DNA of 25,936 bases from NCBI GenBank assembly GCA_036703315.1, contig DATNPH010000165.1, forward strand, positions 1-25,936, read 5' to 3'. A program made the translations under genes and the position numbers. Positions 6,572-13,914 of this stretch are shown here, in pieces. Numbering within the stretch: position 1 is the stretch's first letter; each line of letters begins with the position of its first letter. The DNA is from DATNPH01 sp036703315 (GTDB lineage: Bacteria; Cyanobacteriota; Cyanobacteriia; Cyanobacteriales; Coleofasciculaceae). The notes under the pieces are model-generated. The model had not been told where the DNA came from. It made no database searches and saw only the letters and a list, made by a program, of their open reading frames with translations.

Positions 6572-7348
6572 TTGGCATCTCATCTTGGAATAAATCCAGT
6601 AGACAACATCGGCAAAGAAACTCTTGCTTACTCTGAAGCAAAAGAACTCATACAGGAAATAGATAAGCAAAAAGCCTTGATGATTGACGTTGCCACTGGA
6701 GGTTCACGGATTCAAAAAGTAAACGATGAGTATAAAGAACATAGAATATCGATAATTTCAAGGTTACAGGTAGCGGGTATTCAAGATCCAAATCCATACT
6801 CAGACTTATGGAATTGGTATGGTAAGTGGAGCGATGGTAGCTTACCAAGTTATCAGTCCCGTCGGGATTACATCAGTAACCTTTATCAACCAGTTATCGA
6901 TAGCTTAACGCTGTCGTTACAGCGAAGAGGAGTTCAGCAGGTTATAGAGCCAACAGGGTGGGCAAGAGTTGACCGTAACATAGATAAGATAGTGCAATCA
7001 TTGGCTAATGCCAAGAATGAAGAAGACTACCAAACTGTAGGTTTGCTTTGTCGCGAAGCAATGATATCTCTGGCGCAAGCAGTATACGATCCTAACTTAC
7101 ATCCTTCTGTGGATGGGGTAGACCCAAGTGAAACTGATGCTAAAAGAATGCTAGAAAATTACATTGCTACTGAGTTAACAGGTGGCTCGAATGAAGCACT
7201 ACGCAAATATGTAAAAGATTCTTATCAGCTTGCAGTAACTCTTCAACATAAACGAAACGCAAGTTTCCGTGAGGCTGCACTTTGTGTAGAAGCTACTCGT
7301 TCGCTTGTAAATGCTGTAGCGATTATTTCAGGACAAAGAGATCCATGA
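6572..7348 (+). CDS. Hypothetical protein of abortive-infection flavour (C-terminal part of frameshifted gene)
   Basis: This frame gives 258 aa from TTG 6572 and is open back to 6545; that TTG is probably internal to the gene that begins at 6385. A middle block contains PYSDLWNWYGKWSDGSLPSY and RRDYISNLYQPVIDSL. The C-terminal half (GLLCREAMISLAQAVYDP, DAKRMLENYIATELTGGSNE, LQHKRNASFREAALCVEATR) is helical. It looks like the HEPN-like C-terminal domains of abortive-infection (AbiJ-type) proteins, although a canonical HEPN RNase motif cannot be confirmed. It is probably cytoplasmic. If intact in relatives, the full protein would be about 320 aa. Function unproven. Confidence 0.6.
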   Translation: MASHLGINPVDNIGKETLAYSEAKELIQEIDKQKALMIDVATGGSRIQKVNDEYKEHRISIISRLQVAGIQDPNPYSDLWNWYGKWSDGSLPSYQSRRDYISNLYQPVIDSLTLSLQRRGVQQVIEPTGWARVDRNIDKIVQSLANAKNEEDYQTVGLLCREAMISLAQAVYDPNLHPSVDGVDPSETDAKRMLENYIATELTGGSNEALRKYVKDSYQLAVTLQHKRNASFREAALCVEATRSLVNAVAIISGQRDP

Positions 7349-7386
7349 AGCAGCCTAACCGTTACGACCAGTTAACTCTCAGATAT

Positions 7387-7491
7387 AACAGTAAGAAAGC
7401 TAGGAATGATCGCATGCCCTCTCACAGAGTCAAGGATAGCCGCATTTTCATGCCTCTCGCCCAGTACCGTATCTAAATTGAGAGCGATCGC
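7387..7491. repeat. HIP1-bounded dispersed repeat, copy 1
   Basis: It shares with the copies at 10388, 13046 and 13814 the blocks CTCACAGAGTCAAGG.TAGCC, CATTTTCA.GCCTCTCGCCC and a terminal (T/C)TGAGAGCGATCGC. The left end includes a mutated HIP1 (ATGATCGCATG). Its left shoulder AACAGTAAGAAAGCTAGG matches copy 3 closely. On the minus strand it retains a reading frame DRSQFRYGTGREA followed by TGA. Confidence 0.75.
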
Positions 7492-7566
7492 AGTTGACTA
7501 ACCCTGTTGCTTCTGAATTATTGTAATTGATTACGTTACAAATGTAAGGCAGCGATAAACTTTTAT
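7484..7566 (+). repeat. Copy B of the HIP1-led upstream segment
   Basis: Matches 5033-5110; homology starts exactly at the HIP1 octamer that also closes repeat copy 1. It forms the upstream region of the RNA ligase gene and ends about 20 bases before its ATG. No strong -35/-10 pair stands out. Confidence 0.55.
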
Positions 7567-7584
7567 TGAGACACCTGTATAGCA

Positions 7585-8235
7585 ATGTCACGGGTCAAGC
7601 TTGTATATCCCAAAATCCCAGATAGTAAAAACTGTCCTCTAGACCGATGCATAGCCTTCGAGAAATGCGATGGTACCAATCTCCATTGGGTCTGGGAAGT
7701 TGAGCTGGGGTGGTATGCTTTTGGCACACGTCGTGACAGGTTTGACTTGGATGATATGGGTATTGCTGACTTTAATGCTGCCCATCCAGGTTTGGAAGAA
7801 GCTCCCGATATCTTCAGGAAAGACTTCGCTAATTCTTTGGAAACCGTGTTCCGAAAGAATCCGCAGTACAACTACCCTGAAATTACAGTATTTACAGAGT
7901 TTTTGGGAGCTAATTCGTTCGCAGGAATGCATAAGAAGGATGAGGCTAAGCAACTTATCCTCTTCGATGTGCAAGCTGGCAAAGGCATTATTAGTCCAGA
8001 GCAATTCATTCAGGACTTCAGTGAATTCAACATTGCACGAGTCGTTTATCGCGGCAAGCTCACCGGCAAGTTTATCGATGATGTTCGTGAAGGGAAATAT
8101 GGTGTAGATGAAGGAGTTGTATGCAAAGGAGGTAGTAGTGCCGAAGAGGTGTGGATGGTGAAGATTAAAACATACGCCTACATGAAAAAGCTGCAACAAG
8201 CTTTCAAAGATGATTGGGAGAATTATTGGGAGTAA
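7585..8235 (+). CDS. RNA ligase family protein (compact Rnl2-like nucleotidyltransferase)
   Basis: The 216-aa protein has the ordered motifs of the covalent nucleotidyltransferase superfamily. Motif I is EKCDG (adenylated Lys27), motif III is FTEFLG (Glu105), motif IIIa is LILFDV, motif IV is DEGVVCK (Glu176, Lys181) and motif V is MVKIKT (Lys193 and Lys195). Spacing and the ligase-type motif V fit the RNA_ligase (Rnl2-like) family, which seals nicked or broken RNA using ATP through an enzyme-AMP intermediate. It lacks any extra C-terminal domain, so it is close to the minimal catalytic core. It may repair tRNA or other RNA after nuclease damage. It follows the frameshifted abortive-infection-like gene by 236 bases. 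Confidence 0.85.
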   Translation: MSRVKLVYPKIPDSKNCPLDRCIAFEKCDGTNLHWVWEVELGWYAFGTRRDRFDLDDMGIADFNAAHPGLEEAPDIFRKDFANSLETVFRKNPQYNYPEITVFTEFLGANSFAGMHKKDEAKQLILFDVQAGKGIISPEQFIQDFSEFNIARVVYRGKLTGKFIDDVREGKYGVDEGVVCKGGSSAEEVWMVKIKTYAYMKKLQQAFKDDWENYWE

Positions 8236-8278
8236 TTCTGCTTGGCATGAAGTGTTCCTTTTAACGCAACTGGATACC

Positions 8279-10327
8279 CTACTCAGCCCCAGTAGAAGCG
8301 GGTATACGCCAAATCTTCACTAAACCTTCACTCCCGCCACTGACGAGAATTTGACTATCAGCACTGAACGCTAAAGAAGTAACTGTGTTGGGATGTCCTC
8401 TCAAGGTATTAATTAACTTCCCAGTTTGGAGATTCCAGAGTGTGATGCTGTTACTCTCGTTGTCTGTCGCCAAAATTTGCCCAGAAGGGCTAATGGCAAA
8501 GGCACGAAGAGTACCGTTGGCAAAACGAAGGTTGCTAGCTGGCACTGTGCCGACTAACTCTCCTGTTGGTAAACTCCAGGCATTGATATCGCCCTTTGCA
8601 TCCGTCCCCATTAGGACTTGTCCATCAGGTGAGACGCGAATGTCAGCGAATGACTGTACAGGTAAAGTGCCTTTGAGCTTCCCAGCCTGCAAGTCCCAAA
8701 CTCTCACCTTCTCTCGGTCTTGCTTACTAAAGAGCGTTTTGCCATCAGGACTAATAGCCAGGGAGAAAAGCCCCTGGTATCCATTTTCAGACAAGGTGTG
8801 GCGTAATTGCCCCGTGGCTAGATTCCAAACCTTAATTGCCCTTTTGGCATCATAGATACCGCCGCTAATCAAGGTTTGTCCATCAGTACTGAAGACAAGG
8901 CGCTCAATGCTGGTGCTGCTGTCAGCTCCAGAGAGGGTAGTCTTTAGCTGCCCTGTCTTGAGATTGAATACCTTAATTATCCGGCTGCCATCAGTTCTGA
9001 CACTGCTAGTAGCAAGAGTTTCTCCATCTGGGCTAGTTGCGATCGTGCACCCAAGTATTCCTGTTTTTAGAGTGTAAAGCAATGCTCCAGAGTCACGATT
9101 CCAAACCTTAACCTCACCATTGTTATTGGGACTACAACTTGCAATTGTCTGTCCATCAGGGGTAAGGGCAACTGTACTAACTCCCCAACCTTGTTGAGGG
9201 GTGTTTTGATGGGCGTTAATAGTACGGAGCAATTGTTCATTTTGCCCAGAATCAGAAATCAGAGCAGGTACGCCCCAGATAGTAAGGCTACCATAGCCAG
9301 CACTAAAGAGAGTTTGTCCATCTCGGCTCAGGGCAAGGGCTTGAGAACCGATGTTGAGGGTACGTGATCGCTCTCCTGTTTGAAGGTTCCACAACATAAC
9401 ATCCCCAGAACTAGCGATTAGCGTTTGTCCATCGGGGCTAAAGGCGATCGTATTAACTGAGTTATGCGCTCCAGCTTTCAGGCTATGCACAATCTGCCCT
9501 GTCTTCAAATTGCGAACGCGAATCGTATTCCCTTCAATATGCCCCTTTGAGACATCATCAATCGAGGAGCTAGCCACAAATTGTCCATCGGGACTGATAG
9601 CAACTGAGTCTACTAAATAACTGAAATAGCCTGGGTTAGGTGAAGAATTATCCTTGTATGTTTGTAGTAACTTCCCTGTTTTGAGATTCCAAATCCTCAA
9701 CGTTTCATCAGCACTACCACTAGCGAGGGTTTGTCCATCTGGACTTAGGGTAAGGGCTGACACTGACTGTGTATGTCCTGTAAGAGTACGGATTAACGCC
9801 CCAGTTTGGAGATTCCACAGCTTGATTGTCTTATCTTCACTCCCACTGGCGAGAATTGTTCCATCCTGACTAATCGCAACAGTCTTTACAACATCGGAAT
9901 GTCCAGCAAGGGTACGAATTAACTGCCCTGTGTTTACATCCCACAGTTTGATTGTTTTATCTCTACTCCCACTGACAAGAATTTTTCCATCAGGACTGAT
10001 GGCAACGTCTGCAACTGGACTGGTGTGCCCCTTCAGGGTACGTAAGAGTTGCCCTGTCTGAGGATTCCATAGCTGGATACTTGGCTCATTTGTGCTAGCC
10101 GTAGCGAGTAGCTGTCCATCTGGGTTAACAGCAACAGCACTAACTCCTCCCTTGATGCCAGGAATGATACGGATGGGTTGATTGTCTTGCCCAGAATCAG
10201 TCAGTGCAGGAGTTGTATTAGTTTCCTGTGCCATGCTTGTCAGTTGTGCGGCAAATTGAGAAAGGGAGATTGCTGTTAAAGCCACAGTGGCAGCAACTGT
10301 CCACAAGCAGGCTGTTTTCCAAAACAT
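8279..10327 (-). CDS. Secreted WD40-repeat protein with 14 repeats
   Basis: The 682-aa product has an N-terminal signal peptide or anchor (hydrophobic residues about 8-28) and then about 14 WD40 units. They are recognised by recurring SPDGQ.LA.GS.D..IKLWNL.TG.L..TL. Fourteen units would build two seven-bladed propellers. The middle repeats are degenerate: several lack the GH dipeptide or have insertions, for example DDVSKGHIEGN. Such proteins are common in filamentous cyanobacteria and act as exported or periplasmic interaction platforms; no enzymatic domain is attached. The gene ends 43 bases from the convergent RNA ligase gene. It is related to the shorter WD40 protein at 22340-23497, sharing an SGQ..QPI linker after the signal peptide. 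Confidence 0.9.
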   Translation of the reverse strand: MFWKTACLWTVAATVALTAISLSQFAAQLTSMAQETNTTPALTDSGQDNQPIRIIPGIKGGVSAVAVNPDGQLLATASTNEPSIQLWNPQTGQLLRTLKGHTSPVADVAISPDGKILVSGSRDKTIKLWDVNTGQLIRTLAGHSDVVKTVAISQDGTILASGSEDKTIKLWNLQTGALIRTLTGHTQSVSALTLSPDGQTLASGSADETLRIWNLKTGKLLQTYKDNSSPNPGYFSYLVDSVAISPDGQFVASSSIDDVSKGHIEGNTIRVRNLKTGQIVHSLKAGAHNSVNTIAFSPDGQTLIASSGDVMLWNLQTGERSRTLNIGSQALALSRDGQTLFSAGYGSLTIWGVPALISDSGQNEQLLRTINAHQNTPQQGWGVSTVALTPDGQTIASCSPNNNGEVKVWNRDSGALLYTLKTGILGCTIATSPDGETLATSSVRTDGSRIIKVFNLKTGQLKTTLSGADSSTSIERLVFSTDGQTLISGGIYDAKRAIKVWNLATGQLRHTLSENGYQGLFSLAISPDGKTLFSKQDREKVRVWDLQAGKLKGTLPVQSFADIRVSPDGQVLMGTDAKGDINAWSLPTGELVGTVPASNLRFANGTLRAFAISPSGQILATDNESNSITLWNLQTGKLINTLRGHPNTVTSLAFSADSQILVSGGSEGLVKIWRIPASTGAE

Positions 10328-10387
10328 TAAGTTAAGGCCAAGAAGTATATCTAACTCAATGACTTGGAGGTTACTCTATACGTTCCG

Positions 10388-10473
10388 CAGATCGCACTCC
10401 CATTCACAGAGTCAAGGGTAGCCGCATTTTCACGCCTCTCGCCCAGTTCCGTAGCTAAACTGAGAGCGATCGC
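10388..10473. repeat. HIP1-bounded dispersed repeat, copy 2
   Basis: Contains the shared blocks CACAGAGTCAAGGGTAGCC and CACGCCTCTCGCCCAGTTCC and ends in CTGAGAGCGATCGC. The left HIP1 is reduced to CAGATCGC. The minus strand keeps DRSQFSYGTGREA and TGA. It lies upstream of the AraC regulator; the spacer 10328-10572 otherwise holds only HIP1 sites. Confidence 0.72.
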
Positions 10474-10572
10474 CTCCCTAAACAAAGTCAAGTGAAATAG
10501 CTGTAATTCTAAAGAAGAAAAGCAGAGCGATCGCCCCTTGACCGTTTAACAAGATATGTATGGATAGAGTGC

Positions 10573-11448
10573 ATGAGCCAAGATTCCACTAGAAAAAATG
10601 CTGTCTTACAGATTGTGCCGCGATCGCCGATTCTAAGAAGTCAAGACACTGTCTCAGACATTCTTCGGGTTGAACACCATCATCAACCCGCTAATCGGGA
10701 ATCTGAGTGTTGTCTTCCAAATTACCTCCTCAGCATTCATCTTGGTCAACCCATTCAGTTAGAACGGACAATAGACGGGCGACGCAGTAGCGATATTCTG
10801 GCTGAAGGCGACATTATGATTACGCCTCCTTATGTGCATCGCAAACTGTTTTGGGATACTGATGCAGAATTCTTGTTACTTCGCCTTGAACCGAAGCTAT
10901 TTTCCTCTGCCGTGCACGAATCGGTTGATGCCAACCATATCCAAATTGTGCCACAGCCTAAGATTAGCGATTCTCTGATTCAGCAAATTGGTTTAGCTCT
11001 CAAAGCAGAACTAGAAATAGATGGGTTAAGCGATCGTCTTTATGCCGAGTCGATGGCAAATGCATTAGCTGTTCATCTATTGCGGCACTACTCAACTCGA
11101 AGGCGAGAAATACGGGCTTGCTCTGGTCGTTTACCTAATCATAAATTGCAACAGGCGATCGACTATATCCAAGTTCATCTAGCAGAAGATGTGTCCTTAG
11201 AAGCGATTGCTACCGAACTCGGTATGAGTCAGTATTACTTTGCCCGACTGTTCAAACAGTCTACAGGTTACTCACCCTATCAATATGTGATTAAACGTCG
11301 TATTGAACGCGCTCAAGAACTAATGATGCAGGAGCAGCAGAGCATTGCAACTATTGCCTTGAAAGTTGGTTTTGCCAGTCAAAGTCAATTTGGCAGGCAC
11401 TTTAAGCGCCTCACTGGAGTTACACCGAAACAATTTCTTAAGAAATAG
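10573..11448 (+). CDS. AraC-family transcriptional regulator
   Basis: The 291-aa protein has a divergent N-terminal sensing region (about 1-180, with a cupin-like ILAEGDIMITPPYVHRKLFW) and a C-terminal AraC DNA-binding domain at about 190-291. The two helix-turn-helix units are visible: DVSLEAIATELGMSQYYFAR with LFKQSTGYSPYQYV, and SIATIALKVGFASQSQFGRH with FKRLTGVTPKQFLKK. AraC regulators usually activate a neighbouring operon on binding a small ligand. The two ABM-domain genes follow in the same direction, the first after 126 bases, and are the natural targets. The sensed compound is unknown. Confidence 0.9.
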   Translation: MSQDSTRKNAVLQIVPRSPILRSQDTVSDILRVEHHHQPANRESECCLPNYLLSIHLGQPIQLERTIDGRRSSDILAEGDIMITPPYVHRKLFWDTDAEFLLLRLEPKLFSSAVHESVDANHIQIVPQPKISDSLIQQIGLALKAELEIDGLSDRLYAESMANALAVHLLRHYSTRRREIRACSGRLPNHKLQQAIDYIQVHLAEDVSLEAIATELGMSQYYFARLFKQSTGYSPYQYVIKRRIERAQELMMQEQQSIATIALKVGFASQSQFGRHFKRLTGVTPKQFLKK

Positions 11449-11574
11449 CAAGAATCTTCTAAAACTGCAAAAATCGACTATACGCCAGTAGGCAGACTCT
11501 GTATTATCGGTTGGGCAATTCGTTGCGTTTCGGTTCGACCAATCAGCCTTAGTCAGTACAGAGGAATCATCTAA

Positions 11575-12222
11575 ATGCTTACCGTATTCAAGGACAACCC
11601 AGTTCTAGCAGAACTAGATATTTTTGTTACCCAGCCCGACCAACAATGGTTATTGATAGATAGTTTGATAACCTACAGCCAGGACATCCTTAAACAGCAA
11701 CCTGGATACATTGCAAATGCAATTCATCGCAGCTTAGATGGACTGCGTGTTGTCAATTATGTGCAATGGCAAAATCAAGCTAGTTATGAAGCCTATATCA
11801 ATAACCGCGACATCGCTCTAGCGACTAAGATTACTGGTTTCTTTACTCCAGACTCCCATCTTTACGACATTTTTATGAGTGAGCCAGCAGACAGCCAAAT
11901 GCAAATTACAGCAAATATGCCAGAACTCATCAACTTCGGTATGTTCAGATTGAAAGATCCAGCTAATCAGCCCCGCTTTTTAGAAGCTACCGCAGAAGCA
12001 ATAGGGCAAATCTCAGGACAAGCAGGATTAATTACCACACACTTTCATCGATCGCTAGATGGTGCCCGCGCTATCAATTATGGGCTGTGGAGTTCCCAAG
12101 AACTGTATGCCAAGATGAACGCGAATCCTCCGATGGCTGAGCCTCTCAAGGTGATGCGCTCACTTGCCAACAATGAGTTTCAAATGTCGCTTCACGAGGT
12201 AGTCTTCACTCTCATCAACTAA
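11575..12222 (+). CDS. Tandem antibiotic-biosynthesis-monooxygenase (ABM) domain protein
   Basis: The 215-aa protein contains two ABM-like ferredoxin-fold repeats, each built around the signature HRSLDG.R..NY..W (about residues 50-64 and 151-165). ABM domains dimerise to form a small active site and occur in cofactor-free monooxygenases that act on quinones or polyketides, and in haem-degrading enzymes. Two fused domains may make a pseudo-dimer. AGAGGA lies nine bases before the ATG. It is followed 54 bases later by a homologous two-domain gene and lies downstream of an AraC regulator, suggesting an inducible pair. Catalysis is not proven; a stress-response or binding role is possible. Confidence 0.78.
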   Translation: MLTVFKDNPVLAELDIFVTQPDQQWLLIDSLITYSQDILKQQPGYIANAIHRSLDGLRVVNYVQWQNQASYEAYINNRDIALATKITGFFTPDSHLYDIFMSEPADSQMQITANMPELINFGMFRLKDPANQPRFLEATAEAIGQISGQAGLITTHFHRSLDGARAINYGLWSSQELYAKMNANPPMAEPLKVMRSLANNEFQMSLHEVVFTLIN

Positions 12223-12276
12223 TTCATAACAGTGAAGTACGCTCATCATATGTTGACTGGTTAGGAGCATAGAACG

Positions 12277-12900
12277 ATGGTACAGATTGACCGGACTAAT
12301 ACTGGGCTTGTTGGGCTAGACCTATATACTGTTGCAGAGCGCCATCAGCCAGCCTTGATTGAGGCAGTTGTCCAAGAGCAAATCAAATCCTGGATTGACA
12401 ATCCTTACTTCGTATCAGCCAGCGTACATCGTAGTTTAGATGGAGTACGAGTTTTTACTTATAGCCAATGGAATCCCAAATTCGATTACCGCAGCTTGCC
12501 TCGTCCAACAGCGTTCAGCGAATTCTTTCCACCTGATTCACTCTTACTGGAAGTAACTGCTAGTCGATCGCTATCGGCAGAAGTTGAAATGGCCCAAGGC
12601 GATCGTGTGACGCATCTTGCTGAATTTCGCATGATGCCAATTCATCAACCTGAGATGGTTAGACGAACCTCTGCTGAATTAGAACGTGCGATGAGTAACT
12701 CAGTGGGGTTACTCTCAGCTACATTTCATCGAAGTCTAGATGGTACTCGAATGTTTAACTACGGTCAATGGGAGAGCAGGGAAGCGTTTGAAGCAATTCT
12801 CAAGCAACCTGGTTTCAACCCAGAGCAACCGTATTGGGAAGGTTTAGCCCGAAACGAATTTCATCTGTACAATGTCGTACACACCCAGACCGCAGCATAA
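12277..12900 (+). CDS. Tandem ABM-domain protein, paralogue of the preceding gene
   Basis: The 207-aa product again has two ABM-like units with HRSLDGVRVFTYSQW (about residues 51-65) and HRSLDGTRMFNYGQW (about 151-165). It resembles its upstream neighbour in length and domain spacing but is well diverged, so the gene duplication is not recent. AGGAG nine bases before ATG 12277 supports the start. The two products could form a hetero-oligomer. It is probably under the same control as the gene at 11575. Confidence 0.78.
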   Translation: MVQIDRTNTGLVGLDLYTVAERHQPALIEAVVQEQIKSWIDNPYFVSASVHRSLDGVRVFTYSQWNPKFDYRSLPRPTAFSEFFPPDSLLLEVTASRSLSAEVEMAQGDRVTHLAEFRMMPIHQPEMVRRTSAELERAMSNSVGLLSATFHRSLDGTRMFNYGQWESREAFEAILKQPGFNPEQPYWEGLARNEFHLYNVVHTQTAA

Positions 12901-13045
12901 CAAATCGCGCTCACCGGAATGGAGCATAGATTTTCTGTTAAGTGGCAAAAGTTATCTCCGTCCGGTTCGCTCAGCCTTTAGACCTCTATTCAGCCTGTTT
13001 TCATTGATGCCGTTACGATCAGCTCATTCTCAGATTCCCATATAT

Positions 13046-13150
13046 AGCAGTAAGACAGCTAGGGGCGATCGCACTCCCTGTCACAGAGTCAAGGCTAGCC
13101 CCATTTTCACGCCTCTCGCCCGATTCCGTACCTAAACTGAGAGCGATCGC
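13046..13150. repeat. HIP1-bounded dispersed repeat, copy 3
   Basis: This is one of the two most complete copies, with intact HIP1 octamers at both ends (GGGCGATCGCACTCCC near 13064 and GAGAGCGATCGC ending 13150). The minus strand reads DRSQFRYGIGREA and then TGA. The rest of the spacer 12901-13198 shows no gene. Confidence 0.78.
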
Positions 13151-13198
13151 TGTTACGTGGTACTGGTACAGGCAGGAGTCAAGTCATAACTTTTACAG

Positions 13199-13756
13199 TT
13201 AATCGTCACGTTGAAAAGATTGACGACAATCATTGAGAAGCGCATCAAGAGCCGCAACAATCTGAAACGGATTCCTAGCTCTCAGAACCGCTACAATCGC
13301 CGCTTCATAGGGATTTCTGCCCGTTTTTCTGACCGCCGCGATCGCCGCATTGTTTGAGAATCCGCGAGCACTCGCTAACCATACAGCGAGTACATGACCC
13401 GTTCGTCCAATGCCACCAGAGCAGTGTACGACAACCTTCTCATCTAGGTTGTCTGCTTCTGCCAAAAACGGAAGTATTTTCGTTGTGAGCGTCTCTGCGT
13501 TTGAGAGTTGAAAATCTTCAATCGGAGTCCAGCAAACATGATTAACCCCGAATTCCTGTTGGTAGGTGCCTAACAGGTCAGAATAACGGGTCAGTTGGTT
13601 GTCGGGAAGCAAGCAGCAAACCCGTTGAATACCTCGGCACTTCATGAAGTTAACCCAGTCACGCACGCTTTGGTCAGAGTAGCCTGGTCTTGAAGCACCA
13701 AAGACGATTGGCTCCTGCTCATAAGCAGCAGCAAATTTGTATTTCTTTCTCCCCAT
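13199..13756 (-). CDS. Dual-specificity / tyrosine protein phosphatase family protein
   Basis: The 185-aa protein has the cysteine phosphatase loop VVHCSGGIGRTG, with nucleophile Cys112 and phosphate-binding Arg118 (the CX5R motif). A general-acid candidate, Asp81, sits in TPIEDFQL. The size and compact fold fit the dual-specificity phosphatase-like group that includes cyanobacterial Tyr/Ser phosphatases. It acts in the cytoplasm on phosphoproteins or other phosphate esters; the target is not deducible. The gene lies downstream of the FAD monooxygenase on the same strand but is separated by repeat copy 4, so co-transcription is uncertain. Confidence 0.85.
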   Translation of the reverse strand: MGRKKYKFAAAYEQEPIVFGASRPGYSDQSVRDWVNFMKCRGIQRVCCLLPDNQLTRYSDLLGTYQQEFGVNHVCWTPIEDFQLSNAETLTTKILPFLAEADNLDEKVVVHCSGGIGRTGHVLAVWLASARGFSNNAAIAAVRKTGRNPYEAAIVAVLRARNPFQIVAALDALLNDCRQSFQRDD

Positions 13757-13813
13757 TTCTCCAAGGCTTGCTTAATTGATGCCACAAATAGTTTTGATAC
13801 ACCTCTCAAACCT

Positions 13814-13914
13814 TAGCAAGCTGCCAGGGCGATCGCACTCCCTCTCATAGAGTCAAGGCTAGCCCCATTTTCATGCCTCTCGCCCGGTTCCATACATAAA
13901 TTGAGAACGATCGC
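13814..13914. repeat. HIP1-bounded dispersed repeat, copy 4, overlapping a gene end
   Basis: It contains the shared blocks TAGAGTCAAGGCTAGCCCC and CATGCCTCTCGCCCGGTTCC, an intact left HIP1 (GGGCGATCGCACTCCC) and a mutated right one (AACGATCGCC). Unlike the other copies, part of it is coding: its right 44 bases are the last codons and stop of the FAD monooxygenase gene. Confidence 0.75.

Noticed and set aside
7639..8199. 186-aa minus-strand ORF
   Set aside because: It is the antisense shadow of the RNA ligase gene, which has ordered catalytic motifs.
12872..13135. 87-aa plus-strand ORF after the second ABM gene
   Set aside because: It overlaps the ABM gene and ends inside repeat copy 3; its tail (HRVKASPIFTPLARF) is the repeat read on the plus strand, also seen at 7415-7476.
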